DNA of 64,000 nt from NCBI RefSeq assembly GCF_900142475.1, contig NZ_FRAY01000003.1, forward strand, positions 62,001 through 126,000, read 5' to 3'. A program made the translations under genes and the position numbers. Positions 17,052 through 25,103 of this stretch are shown here, one piece after another. Each line of letters opens with the position of its first letter. The stretch's first letter is position 1. The DNA comes from Fibrobacter sp. UWH4. Its GTDB lineage: Bacteria > Fibrobacterota > Fibrobacteria > Fibrobacterales > Fibrobacteraceae. A model generated the notes under the pieces. The model saw nothing but the letters and a program-made list of their open reading frames with translations. It did not search any database and had not been told where the DNA came from.

Positions 17052-17516
17052 CTACCTTGGGAACTTGAGCTTTTCGCCAGTGGCAACGTCGTTGTAAGGC
17101 TTCTTGCCTTCGTGGAACTTCTGGTTGATGACCAGGTTGTCGATACGGCGACGCAGGCCCTGTTCGGTCTTGCAGAAGAAATAGGCGACCTTGTTGGTGC
17201 CGGGCACCAGGAACATGGCGAGCTTGTACTTCTGGGACACGGCGCGGCGGAAGAACTTGAGGTCTTCTTTCTTGGGAACCACGAGGTGCGAGCCTTCCTT
17301 GACTTCGCAAATCATGTCGGCATCGGCCAAGAGGGCGCGGGACTTCTGCTTGAGGGCGGCAAAGTTCGGTTCGGTATTCTTCTTGATGGTTTCAAGGCTG
17401 AAAGCGCCACCGCCTTCCTTGAGGGCCTTGCGGACGCCGCGGAAAGCGAATACGCCGAGCACGATCAGGACAAGGGCAACGATGAAGGGCCAATAGTTGG
17501 CGAGAAAATCTAACAT
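17052..17516 (-). CDS. small membrane-anchored protein of unknown function
   Basis: 154 residues: N-terminal transmembrane helix (MLDFLANYWPFIVALVLIVLGVFAF) then a basic cytoplasmic or periplasmic domain (KKNTEPNFAALKQKSRALLADADMICEVKEG...VPGTNKVAYFFCKTEQGLRRRID). No family recognised; DUF2726-like features (a small domain about bases of restriction-like or topoisomerase-linked proteins: LLADADMICEVKEG) are only suggestive. The - strand reading is preferred to the overlapping + frame because it has a ribosome-binding site (AAGAGGT read on -, about 17521-17527) and a normal membrane helix. It is upstream of hrpB and separated from it by a hairpin array. Confidence 0.65.
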   Translation of the reverse strand: MLDFLANYWPFIVALVLIVLGVFAFRGVRKALKEGGGAFSLETIKKNTEPNFAALKQKSRALLADADMICEVKEGSHLVVPKKEDLKFFRRAVSQKYKLAMFLVPGTNKVAYFFCKTEQGLRRRIDNLVINQKFHEGKKPYNDVATGEKLKFPR

Positions 17517-17596
17517 AAAAACCTCTTTTCTTTACGAAAGAAAATATAGAAAAATAAATGATTTATGCGGGAGGGGACCCGGCTCGGAGTTTTTTC

Positions 17597-17604
17597 TATA
17601 TTCG
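17597..17604 (+). promoter_or_regulatory. TAnnTTTG-like element before the Omp85-like gene
   Basis: TATATTCG preceded by TTTTTTC. GTG 17610 follows 5 bases later, supporting a leaderless GTG start. Confidence 0.5.
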
Positions 17605-17609
17605 TGATT

Positions 17610-18941
17610 GTGATAAGTCTTTTGAAAAGAGTTTTTTTTACATGTGCTGTAACGGCATTTTTTTCGGGATTGGCTTTTGCTGATGTTGCGGCTTGTCCTG
17701 AAGGTACGGTCATTTCGTCTATTCAGTACGAAGGACTGGAGCATACCAAGAAACGCGTGGTGGATCGCGAACTGTTGAATAAGGCGGGGGAGACGTTCTC
17801 TGCCGAAAAGTTTGAACTTGAAAAGCGCCGCCTGCAAGACCTGGACTTGTTTACGAGTGTCTCGGCTAGGTGTGATGGCGGAACTCTGACATACTCGTTC
17901 GTGGAAATCTTCCGCTGGATTCCGTCCCCGGCAGGGAAGGAAACGGACCGCGACGGGCTGATGATCGGCCTCGCGCTCGCAAACCTCAATGTACTGGGCG
18001 AAGACATCCGGGCCGAGGTGCAGTATCGTACTTCGACAGATCCGTTCCTCGAGAATAACGAGTATGCCTTCTATGTCAGTTCGCCATACCTGTTCGGCGT
18101 TCCGCTCGGTTGGAATTTCGAGTTCCTGCGCACCGATAGCTACGATGATATCCATGGCTATCAGGACGACAGCTGGCTTGTAGATCTTGACCTGGATTAC
18201 GAAATGTTGCCGCACCTGTCTCTCTTGGGAACGGTTGCCGGTCGCGTGCTGAAAAATGCTGATTTCTTGCCGGAATTCGGTCTGGGGTTTGCCTTCGATT
18301 TTCGCGACAGCAAACTGGATACCCGTAAGGGAGTCTACTACGAATACATGCTGACTCACGTAGGGCTTGGCGACGAATCCGATTGCGACATGTCTGTGGA
18401 CAAGAACTGTAAGGATATGGGCGGCGAAAACTACTGGGAGCTTTTGACGGATGCTCGCGCTTACTGGACCTTGAGCCGTTTCGTGACCGGCGCGACTGCG
18501 CTTGCCCGTTACCGTCCGGGTGATGTGAAATTCTACGATTATTACTATCACGGTGGCCCGAATACTTTCCGTGGTCGTGGCGGCAGTGCGCTTGGCGGAA
18601 AAGAAGACGAGGCTGATTCGGTGCGTCTGGGCGTCCACGAAGTCCTGCTGACGCTCGAGGAGCGCTTTGTTTTGATGGAGCGCCACGCGGCCAGTGTCAT
18701 GGGAGTCAACTTCTTCTATGGCGTGCAGCTGGTGGCGGGTTTCGACGGAAGCCTTTTGTGGGATAGCGGCCGACCCGGCTGGGACGATTACGAGGGGGCT
18801 GTCTATGGCGGTCTGCACTTGGTTATCCCGGCGCTAGATCGTATCCGATTCGAAGTCGGTTATAGGCCCGATAGGGGAGAGCCTGCGTTTTATTTTGGAC
18901 TCTTTGACAAGGTGACTTCATCACGTTGGCGGAGCAGGTAG
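17610..18941 (+). CDS. short Omp85-superfamily outer-membrane barrel with one POTRA domain
   Basis: 443 residues from GTG 17610. A signal peptide (LLKRVFFTCAVTAFFSGLAFA) is followed by a single POTRA-like domain (VISSIQYEGLEHTKKRVVDRELLNKAGETFSAEKFEL...LQDLDLFTSV, about 30-105). The rest is a beta-barrel rich in aromatic strands, with GGPNTFRGRGG corresponding to the VRG-x-R loop-6 signature of BamA/FhaC/TamA. At about 340 residues the barrel fits 16 strands. BamA has five POTRAs, so this is not the main assembly factor; it is more like BamA-related 'surface antigen' proteins that export or insert a few partners. GTG 17610 puts KR directly before the hydrophobic core; ATG 17565 would add 15 residues upstream of a promoter-like element. 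Confidence 0.75.
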   Translation: MISLLKRVFFTCAVTAFFSGLAFADVAACPEGTVISSIQYEGLEHTKKRVVDRELLNKAGETFSAEKFELEKRRLQDLDLFTSVSARCDGGTLTYSFVEIFRWIPSPAGKETDRDGLMIGLALANLNVLGEDIRAEVQYRTSTDPFLENNEYAFYVSSPYLFGVPLGWNFEFLRTDSYDDIHGYQDDSWLVDLDLDYEMLPHLSLLGTVAGRVLKNADFLPEFGLGFAFDFRDSKLDTRKGVYYEYMLTHVGLGDESDCDMSVDKNCKDMGGENYWELLTDARAYWTLSRFVTGATALARYRPGDVKFYDYYYHGGPNTFRGRGGSALGGKEDEADSVRLGVHEVLLTLEERFVLMERHAASVMGVNFFYGVQLVAGFDGSLLWDSGRPGWDDYEGAVYGGLHLVIPALDRIRFEVGYRPDRGEPAFYFGLFDKVTSSRWRSR

Positions 18942-19044
18942 TTTTGGTAAACTGCCCTTTACAAATTTTTAATAAATGCTAAATTAGGACTTATATTTAT
19001 ATTAAAAAGATAATATGGGCTCAAAGTGGGCCTTTGGAGTGCAA

Positions 19045-19635
19045 ATGGCTATTAACTATCTGGATCTTCCGATTGGACGCAAGTACCCGTTCGAAGTGGA
19101 CTGCGTCGTGGAAATCGGCAAGGACACCAACCTCAAATACGAATATGATGAACGCTTGCACGTGTTCCGCCTGGACCGCTGCTTGCTGAGCTCCATGAGC
19201 TACCCCTGTACTTACGGCTTTATCCCGAGCACCAAGGCTGATGACGGCGACGCTATCGATATGTTGATTTATAGCCCGGCCTCGATGATGACGGGGACGG
19301 TCTGCACCTGCCGCGTGATTGGTGCGCTTGACATGACCGACGGCGGTCGCAAGGACTATAAGGTCTTGGGCGTACCTGTGTTCAATCCGCGCCCGATCAA
19401 GGACATTACCGATGTGGACCAGATGTTCCTGCGCATTACCAAGAATTTTTTCCAGAACTACAAGGAACTGGAAGGCAAGGATGTGCAGATTGGCGAATGG
19501 AAAGACGCCGCCTTTGCCCGCGAAAAGGTAATTGCCGCACATAAGGCCTATTTCCAGATGCAGGTTCAGGTTCCTGAAACTTGTTACCAGGAACCGGAAA
19601 GTGTTGACCACTTGCCGCCTGACGAACTGATTTAA
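19045..19635 (+). CDS. ppa: inorganic pyrophosphatase (family I)
   Basis: Hydrolyses pyrophosphate in the cytoplasm and pulls biosynthetic reactions forward. Conserved elements: VEIGKDTNLKYEYDE, LSSMSYPCTYGFIPST, metal-binding DGDAIDMLIYSP (D-G-D-x2-D), and ADDGD/KDITDV. 196 residues from ATG 19045, which has GGAG 8 bases upstream; ATG 19015 would add ten residues (MGSKWAFGVQ) and cannot be ruled out. A TATATTTA promoter element lies at 18992-18999. A terminator follows at 19668. Confidence 0.9.
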   Translation: MAINYLDLPIGRKYPFEVDCVVEIGKDTNLKYEYDERLHVFRLDRCLLSSMSYPCTYGFIPSTKADDGDAIDMLIYSPASMMTGTVCTCRVIGALDMTDGGRKDYKVLGVPVFNPRPIKDITDVDQMFLRITKNFFQNYKELEGKDVQIGEWKDAAFAREKVIAAHKAYFQMQVQVPETCYQEPESVDHLPPDELI

Positions 19636-19667
19636 CGACATTCTCTTCACTATACGCTTTGAGCGGG

Positions 19668-19708
19668 ACTCTATTTGGTAAAAAAAAGTTCTAAATAGAG
19701 TTTTTTTG
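19668..19708 (+). terminator. rho-independent terminator after ppa
   Basis: ACTCTATTT (19668-19676) pairs perfectly with AAATAGAGT (19693-19701), followed by a run of seven T. Confidence 0.8.
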
Positions 19709-19777
19709 TATCTATTGGCAAAAAAATGTTTATTTTTAGACCAAAAATAAGCAAAACCTCTTTTGGAGTAGATTTTT

Positions 19778-20515
19778 ATGAAGAAACAGATGTTGGCTCT
19801 CTGTGCCGCTGCTTTGATGATGTCCGTTACCGGCTGTAACGACAAGATGGACCCGAACGATCCGCAGTCCGTGCGCAAGTACCTGACCAAGCAGCAGATT
19901 CCCTTTACCCCGAACCAGTTTGTTTCGTACGCCGCTAGTGGCGATACCGCCAAGATGACGATTTTCCTGCAGGCATCCTTCGAAATCGATGCCCCGGCAG
20001 ACAATGGCAACAATGCCGTGGCTATTGCCGCCAACAAGGGCAATATGGTCGTGCTGAATTACCTGTTCGACCACGGTGCAAAGGCCGATGTCAAGAATGG
20101 CAACGGCGAAGCAGTGATTGACAATGCCGTAATGATGGGCAACAAGGATGTGGTCAACCGTCTTCTGACCCAGCTCAAGGCCGAAGGTGCAGACCTTCAG
20201 ACTCTCGGAACCGCAGTGCTTCTCGCTGCAAAGACCGGTCAGGTCGATATGCTCGAAGTGCTCGCCGATGCCGGTGCTCCGCTCGATTCCCGTAGCGCAG
20301 ACGGTTACCTGCCGATTCACTGGACTGTGAAGAATGGCCAGTATGATGCCATGATGTTCCTCATCAACAAGGGTGTCGACGTGAACGCTAAGTGCGGTCA
20401 GGGCTATTCTGTGCTCGACTGGGCGACCAACGAAGGCTATACTCGCTTGATCAAGGCACTGAAGAAGGCTGGCGCCAAGAATACTCCGCAGTATTTCAAG
20501 GATTCCAAGAAGTAA
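19778..20515 (+). CDS. ankyrin-repeat lipoprotein
   Basis: 245 residues. Lipoprotein signal MKKQMLALCAAALMMSVTGC (lipobox SVTGC), then about five ankyrin repeats (for example NAVAIAANKGNMVVLNYLFDHGAKADVKN, YLPIHWTVKNGQYDAMMFLINKGVDVNAK, YSVLDWATNEGYTRLIKALKKAGAK). Ankyrin arrays mediate protein-protein contacts; here the anchor places the array in the periplasm or on the inner face of the outer membrane. Good ribosome-binding site (TTTTGGAG, 19759-19766) and a promoter-like TTGGCA...TATTTTTA upstream (19714-19738). No partner is evident from context. Confidence 0.85.
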   Translation: MKKQMLALCAAALMMSVTGCNDKMDPNDPQSVRKYLTKQQIPFTPNQFVSYAASGDTAKMTIFLQASFEIDAPADNGNNAVAIAANKGNMVVLNYLFDHGAKADVKNGNGEAVIDNAVMMGNKDVVNRLLTQLKAEGADLQTLGTAVLLAAKTGQVDMLEVLADAGAPLDSRSADGYLPIHWTVKNGQYDAMMFLINKGVDVNAKCGQGYSVLDWATNEGYTRLIKALKKAGAKNTPQYFKDSKK

Positions 20516-20660
20516 CGTCTTCGACTCAGTTGGTAGAACTTAGTCCGCTGCGCCTGTAGAACTTAGACGATTTCAATATTTGATAATTCTAAGCTCTAGG
20601 TTCTTGCAACAAAGTTCTAATGCTCGTTTTTCAACTTATTTTGAAAGAAACCGTGGTCTA
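20516..20660. repeat. TAGAACTTAG intergenic repeat (family F), copy 1
   Basis: Contains GTTGGTAGAACTTAGT (20529-20544), whose reverse complement occurs exactly at 30969-30984. TTCTAAGCTCTAGGTTCT (20587-20604) matches the reverse complement of 30904-30921 with one difference, and AACAAAGTTCTA occurs in both gaps. No gene was seen in this stretch. Confidence 0.65.
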
Positions 20661-20689
20661 GTGGCTGCGGTTCTTTGTATTTTTCGCGT

Positions 20690-21484
20690 ATGAAATTTCA
20701 TTTGTTCCCTAAGATCTTTCTTTGTCTGTGCTTGGCGGGTGTGGTCTCGCAGGCTCAGGAAACGGTAGAGAGCGTACGCCGCCAAATCAAGTCGGTAGAA
20801 GCAGAAACGGCTCGCGAAAAGTCGCTTCACGACTCCGAAAAGAAGCGCCATTCCGAGTTTGTCGAGGTCGGTCGCAAGAAGGTGCAGGCCCTTGCTACGC
20901 AGAACAAGACCTTGAAGGCCGAAATCGATTCCCTGAAGGCTGAACTCAAGAACCTGGCGGATGCCCGGCAGAAGGCCATGGGTACGGTCAAGTACTTTGA
21001 AAACCGTAAGGCCAAGTATGGCGAATCGCTTGCAAAGGTGATTGATTCGCTGGTGCCCGTGTTCGAATCGGACTTCCCTTACCGGAACGACGAGACAATC
21101 AAGAGTGTCCAGGAGATTGCGAGTCAGCTGCATAAGGGACTCATCGAGGCCGACGACGGCCTCAACCGAACCCTCGAGGTTTTCTACGACCGAATCCGCC
21201 TCGGTTACACGACCGAAGTCTACAAGGGCTTTTTGCAGGTGGATGCCCGCAATGTTCCCGGTACATTCCTGCGTTATGGTGCGGTGTCTTCCGTATTCGT
21301 GAGCAACGACGGGAACGACGTGCTTTGGCTTGCCCGGACAAGCGATGGCGGTTACAGTTGGAAGAATGTATCTGACGACTTGAATATGCGATCGGTATTG
21401 AAGGATGTCATGAAGGTGGCCGAAGGTAAGACTGCCCCGAGGCTTGTGACGATTCCCGTTGCAATTCCGAAGGAGGGCAAATAG
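20690..21484 (+). CDS. DUF3450 family periplasmic coiled-coil protein of a TonB cluster
   Basis: 264 residues. Signal peptide (MKFHLFPKIFLCLCLAGVVSQAQ), a long charged coiled coil (about 25-120, RRQIKSVEAETAREKSLHDSEKKRHSEF...KAEIDSLKAELKNL), then a globular part (VPVFESDFPYRNDE, FLQVDARNVPGTFLRYGAVSSVF). This matches DUF3450, a family encoded at the head of TtpC-type TonB operons in marine gammaproteobacteria and others. It is the first gene of the six-gene operon ending at 26103. ATG 20690 is 4 bases after TATTTTTC, again a leaderless arrangement. Confidence 0.8.
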   Translation: MKFHLFPKIFLCLCLAGVVSQAQETVESVRRQIKSVEAETAREKSLHDSEKKRHSEFVEVGRKKVQALATQNKTLKAEIDSLKAELKNLADARQKAMGTVKYFENRKAKYGESLAKVIDSLVPVFESDFPYRNDETIKSVQEIASQLHKGLIEADDGLNRTLEVFYDRIRLGYTTEVYKGFLQVDARNVPGTFLRYGAVSSVFVSNDGNDVLWLARTSDGGYSWKNVSDDLNMRSVLKDVMKVAEGKTAPRLVTIPVAIPKEGK

Positions 21485-23071
21485 ATGAAAATTCAGAATG
21501 CAGAATTCGGAATGAGGAATGCGAAAGGTGGAATGGTGCTGTGTCATCCTGAGCGAAGCGTGAAGCGCGAAGTCGAAGGATCTAGAACTCGAATTTTACT
21601 TCCGTTATTAGTTGCTGCTTTCGCAATTCTTGCTCCGCTCTCTTACGCGCAGCAGAATGCCGATATTGATGCCGTCAAACAACGAGCCGCGTTGAACAGT
21701 GCAAAGGCTGATTTGGAAGAAGCCCGCAAGAAGCGTGACATGGCCGTTGCAGCCCGCTGGAAGGACCGCGAGACGGCGAACCAGGAACGCGAACTCTTTA
21801 ACGAAAAGTACAACGAAAGCAAGGAAAAGGTCGATGCCTTGATGTCGGAACGTGCACGCCTGTTCGAGGATGTGCGTGTAGCCCGTGAGGATTTGGCCCA
21901 GGTCAAGTTGCAGGCGGAAAAGGCGCGTGCCGAGTACCTGTCGCTTGCCGCAGGTCCCGAACGCTTGGAAACCCTTTCAAAATTTGCTGAACAGGGGATT
22001 CCTTTCAAGATTGCCGATCGTGTAGAAGCGCAGAACAAGGTGAAGAAGGAAATGGGCCTTTACCGCGACGACCCTGTTCGCATTGCGACGGCGCTCTTGA
22101 ACGTGGCGAAGGGAGAACTTGCCTTTACCCGTGAAATCCAGTTGGAAAATGCGGAGCTTGTTTTCGGCTCGGCCGTGGCCCAGGGAAGCCGCTTACGTTT
22201 GGGTGGCCTCTATGCGATGCAGATGGCGAATGCCGTCGACATTAACGGTTTGCATCCGGCGGCGTTGATGCTCCCAGTGGCGGGCGAAAAGAAGCGTGCC
22301 TTCAGCTGGCAAGAAAATTTGACTCCCGATACGAAGTCTGAAATCAGCAAGGCCCTTACAAGTTCGAAGGATTCCGCCTATTCGATGGTGCCGGTCGATG
22401 TCCTCTTGAGTACGGAACTTTCGTCGGAAATGGCGAACCATCAGGAAAAAACCTGGAAAGACGAACTCCGCGAATTCTTCAAGAACGGCGGCATTTTGAT
22501 GTATCCGATCGTGACTCTGTTTGCGCTCGGTCTGTTGGTTGCGCTGTGGCGCTTCGTGTGGCTTATGGTGGTGGGCTTCGGCGGACTTTCGACAAGACGC
22601 TGCATCAAGGCCTTGAAGAAGGGCGATATCGATACGGCCCGTCAGTTGTCGGCAAAGGTTCACGGCAAGGTGGGCAAGGTGCTCAAGACGGTGCTTGCCA
22701 AGAATTACGCAGGCCGCGAAGGTGCCGAGAAAGCGCTCGAAGAATTGTTCAGTGCTGATGTTCCTAAACTGGAATCGGGACTCACATGGATTTCCGTGTT
22801 TGCAGCGACGGCTCCGTTGCTTGGCCTTTTGGGTACGGTGATGGGTATGATCGAACTCTTTGACGTGATTACGATGCATGGTACTTCTGACCCGAAGCTT
22901 TTGGCGGGTGGCATTTCGATTGCTCTCGTGACGACTGAAGCGGGCCTTATCGTAGCGATTCCGCTGCAGTTGATTCATACCTTCTTGATGAACCGCGCCG
23001 ATGCCTTACGCACCCGTATGGAAAGCGCCGGTCTTACTGTGCTGAACGCCCTCTGGATTAAGGAAAAGTAA
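21485..23071 (+). CDS. TtpC-like ExbB/TolQ-family proton channel with periplasmic coiled coil
   Basis: 528 residues. A signal sequence core (TRILLPLLVAAFAILAPLSYAQ, about 35-56) is followed by a periplasmic coiled coil (60-300), then the MotA/TolQ/ExbB domain (about 335-528) with three membrane helices and LGLLGTVMGMIELF...GGISIALVTTEAGLIVAIPLQLIH. TtpC proteins work with ExbB, ExbD and TonB to couple proton flow to outer-membrane transport. The first 34 residues are not family sequence: they are encoded by a family C repeat (21488-21525) and a family B repeat (21542-21582). The ribosome-binding site AAGGAGG (21470-21476) is 8 bases before ATG 21485, so this start seems to be used, giving a signal peptide with an odd hydrophilic N-tail. 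Confidence 0.88.
   Translation: MKIQNAEFGMRNAKGGMVLCHPERSVKREVEGSRTRILLPLLVAAFAILAPLSYAQQNADIDAVKQRAALNSAKADLEEARKKRDMAVAARWKDRETANQERELFNEKYNESKEKVDALMSERARLFEDVRVAREDLAQVKLQAEKARAEYLSLAAGPERLETLSKFAEQGIPFKIADRVEAQNKVKKEMGLYRDDPVRIATALLNVAKGELAFTREIQLENAELVFGSAVAQGSRLRLGGLYAMQMANAVDINGLHPAALMLPVAGEKKRAFSWQENLTPDTKSEISKALTSSKDSAYSMVPVDVLLSTELSSEMANHQEKTWKDELREFFKNGGILMYPIVTLFALGLLVALWRFVWLMVVGFGGLSTRRCIKALKKGDIDTARQLSAKVHGKVGKVLKTVLAKNYAGREGAEKALEELFSADVPKLESGLTWISVFAATAPLLGLLGTVMGMIELFDVITMHGTSDPKLLAGGISIALVTTEAGLIVAIPLQLIHTFLMNRADALRTRMESAGLTVLNALWIKEK
21488..21582. repeat. family C plus family B repeats forming the 5' end of the ttpC-like gene
   Basis: ATTCAGAATGCAGAATTCGG (21491-21510) is family C text. 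GTCATCCTGAGCGAAGCG...CGAAGGATCT (21543-21583) is family B. Both are read in frame as the N-terminal 34 residues (for example CHPERSVKREVEGSR). Confidence 0.75.
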
Positions 23072-23890
23072 TTGGAAGCCGTCAATCAAATATCGGTTAT
23101 CGAAGCGGCGATGGCTATCGTGTTTCGCGGTGGCTGGGTGCTTGCCCCTATATTTATTCTGGGGTGGTTCGGCTGGTTTTTGATGATTGAACGCTACGGT
23201 TATTACTTTATGCTGAGAGGCGGAAACATAAACGGCCTCGGCGGATTCTGGCGCACCTTGAAAAAGAACGGCGAAGACGCTGCTTTCAGGAAACTGGAAC
23301 GCCGTCGCTACGGTTATTTTTACGCGCTCGCTTCGGATGTCCGCAGGTATCGCGATCAGGGCCCTGTTGCGGTTCGCAATGCGATGGAAGAAACGCGCCA
23401 CCGCATTTCGGTGAGCTTGTCCCGGTCGCTCAGGACGATTTCCACTTGTGCGGCGATTGCCCCGATGCTTGGCCTTTTGGGGACGGTGTCCGGCATGGTG
23501 CATACCTTCGAGACGATTCAGCTTTTCGGTTTCGGAAACCCGGTGCTGTTGGCCGACGGCATTTCCGAAGCGCTTCTCACGACGCAGGCGGGGCTCTTGG
23601 TGGCATTCCCGCTGATGCTTGCCTACAACTTCTTGTCGAGCCGCGTTGAAAATGTCGAGAAACAGGCGTGGAGCGAAGCCCTTAAGTACGAGTCTTATGT
23701 GTTTTCCGCTGATGGAAGTCATCCTGGAGTGAATAATGCAACTGACGTGGCCGGAGAAAGTCATCCTGGAAAGCGCGAAATTGCGTTCGGAACTGAAAGG
23801 AGCAACGCAACTGAATCTTCCTTCCAAAGTCATCCTGGAGTGAGTGGAACGAGCGACGGGATCCATAGTGAAAATTCTGAGGTGAAATAA
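23072..23890 (+). CDS. exbB: ExbB/TolQ-family proton channel subunit
   Basis: 272 residues. N-terminal membrane helix (GWVLAPIFILGWFGWFLMIERY), then helices two and three with the conserved APMLGLLGTVSGMVHTFE and GISEALLTTQAGLLVAFPLMLAYN. It partners ExbD and TonB in the inner membrane. The start is TTG 23072, immediately after the TAA of the previous gene, with AAGGA at 23060-23064. The last about 55 residues are unlike ExbB: Ser/Asn-rich with three SHPG peptides, encoded by three partial copies of the GTCATCCTGGA repeat (23717, 23759, 23828). The stop overlaps the exbD start (TAATG). Confidence 0.9.
   Translation: MEAVNQISVIEAAMAIVFRGGWVLAPIFILGWFGWFLMIERYGYYFMLRGGNINGLGGFWRTLKKNGEDAAFRKLERRRYGYFYALASDVRRYRDQGPVAVRNAMEETRHRISVSLSRSLRTISTCAAIAPMLGLLGTVSGMVHTFETIQLFGFGNPVLLADGISEALLTTQAGLLVAFPLMLAYNFLSSRVENVEKQAWSEALKYESYVFSADGSHPGVNNATDVAGESHPGKREIAFGTERSNATESSFQSHPGVSGTSDGIHSENSEVK
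23715..23868. repeat. three partial GTCATCCTGGA repeats at the 3' end of exbB (family B)
   Basis: AGTCATCCTGGA occurs at 23717-23728, 23759-23770 and 23828-23839, the last followed by GAACGAGCGACGGGATCC. All three are in the same reading frame, giving SHPG each time. Confidence 0.75.
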
Positions 23891-24294
23891 TGAGCTTTAT
23901 TCGTAAACGTTCGCAGGACGCAGGAAAAATAGACGTGTCGCCGATGCTCGACATGGTCTTTATCCTGCTCATCTTCTTTATCGTAACCTCGACTTTTACC
24001 CGCGAGACGGGTGTTGACGTGACCAAGCCCAAGGCCAGTTCGGCGAAGGACTTGGCGAAGGAAAGTATCCTGATCGGCGTGACGCGTCAGGGCACGATTC
24101 ACATCAATGAAACTCAGGTGAATTTGACGACGCTCAACACGGTGCTGCGCCAGATGATGGCCGAAGCGCCTGACCGTCCGGTGATTATCGTGAGTGACCG
24201 CGATGCTCCTAACGGAGTCGTGGTGGATATCCTTGATGAATGTAACTTGGCCAAGGTCCGCAAGGTTTCCATCTCGGCAAATAAGGAGGAGTAA
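23890..24294 (+). CDS. exbD: ExbD/TolR-family energiser subunit
   Basis: 134 residues, typical ExbD: short cytoplasmic N-terminus, transmembrane helix with the essential aspartate (VSPMLDMVFILLIFFIVTSTF), and a periplasmic domain (VNLTTLNTVLRQMMAEAPDRPVIIVSDRDAP) of the TolR/ExbD fold. Translationally coupled to exbB through TAATG at 23888-23892. A hairpin array separates it from tonB. Confidence 0.93.
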   Translation: MSFIRKRSQDAGKIDVSPMLDMVFILLIFFIVTSTFTRETGVDVTKPKASSAKDLAKESILIGVTRQGTIHINETQVNLTTLNTVLRQMMAEAPDRPVIIVSDRDAPNGVVVDILDECNLAKVRKVSISANKEE

Positions 24295-24461
24295 GAGGAA
24301 CTTAGCACGCTCGTTTCACTCGCTTTGAGCGATGAGGTCGCCTTGCAAGCAAGGCTCTGGGCTAAAGATGGTGCCAATGGCGCGATACTGAAAGCTCAAA
24401 GGACCGTAGGTCCGTGCTCATACCTCAAAGGGCGATGCCCGACCCCATACCTCGTAGTCTT
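24295..24461. repeat. triloop-hairpin array (family A), copy 2, between exbD and tonB
   Basis: Ordered hairpins: GCCTTG-CAAG-CAAGGC (24340-24355), GTGCC-AAT-GGCGC (24371-24383), GGACC-GTA-GGTCC (24401-24413), GGGC-GAT-GCCC (24430-24440). Spacers are CTTTGAG, GAAAGCTCAAA, GCTCATACCTCAAA and CCATACCTC. No reading frame or promoter is apparent, so the element should lie inside the operon mRNA. Confidence 0.85.
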
Positions 24462-25103
24462 ATGATTGATTTTCTCGCAAAATATTTTCGCTTCCCGCTG
24501 GCATTGGTGCTCTCCTTCGTGGTGAGTGCGGTGTTCTTCCTTGCGATTCCGGTCATCAATACGCTTTTCTTCGATAAGGGCGTCAAGACGGAAAAGGAAC
24601 TGGAATCGGTGACGGAAGTCGAGGTTCTCGTGAGCGAGAAGAAACCCGAGGTCAAGCAGAAGGTGCTGCGTACCATGATGAATCCAAACCCGTTCAAGAT
24701 TTCGGCGAATATGGGCGTGTCCCGTAGCCAGAATTTCCAAATGGATCTGTCGCTGGCGCGCGGTGCCGCCGGTGATGGCGTGGCCGTAGGGACGGGCTCG
24801 ATGGAAAATGTCGTTTACGAAGCGGGTGAGGTGGATGAACAGGCGCAGGTGTTGCGTGAAATCCAGCCGAAGTTCCCCGAAAAGGCGAAGCGTATGGGCG
24901 TTTCGGGTTATGTGAAGGTCTTGATTGTGATTGATGTGTATGGCGACGTGGCGCAGGCCCAGGTGCTGACGCAGGAGCCGCCCGGATATGGATTTGACAA
25001 CGAAGCCTTGAAGGCCGTAAGACAGTGGAAGTTCAGCCCGGCGCAGCTGGGCGGTTTCCCCGTGGCGCAGAAAGCCACAAAGGAGTTCCGCTTTGTTAAC
25101 TAG
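24462..25103 (+). CDS. tonB: TonB energy-transducing protein
   Basis: 213 residues. N-terminal inner-membrane helix (FPLALVLSFVVSAVFFLAIPVI), a short periplasmic linker without the usual long Pro-Lys spacer, and a C-terminal TonB domain (QPKFPEKAKRMGVSGYVKVLIVIDVYGDVAQAQVL...NEALKAVRQWKFSPA) that would contact the TonB box of outer-membrane receptors. The short linker is typical of TonB2-type proteins, which depend on TtpC to span the periplasm. ATG 24462 is chosen because the upstream frame runs into the hairpin repeat. No TonB-dependent receptor is encoded in this window. Confidence 0.9.
   Translation: MIDFLAKYFRFPLALVLSFVVSAVFFLAIPVINTLFFDKGVKTEKELESVTEVEVLVSEKKPEVKQKVLRTMMNPNPFKISANMGVSRSQNFQMDLSLARGAAGDGVAVGTGSMENVVYEAGEVDEQAQVLREIQPKFPEKAKRMGVSGYVKVLIVIDVYGDVAQAQVLTQEPPGYGFDNEALKAVRQWKFSPAQLGGFPVAQKATKEFRFVN

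Noticed and set aside
16971-17513. 180-codon + strand frame opposite the small membrane protein
   Set aside because: The - strand frame has a ribosome-binding site and a membrane helix; the + frame starts inside the hairpin array.
24295-24461. CRISPR array or tRNA cluster in the hairpin regions
   Set aside because: Hairpins are not evenly spaced, spacers are short and conserved rather than unique, and no cloverleaf with a CCA end or GTTCGAATC-type T-arm fits.
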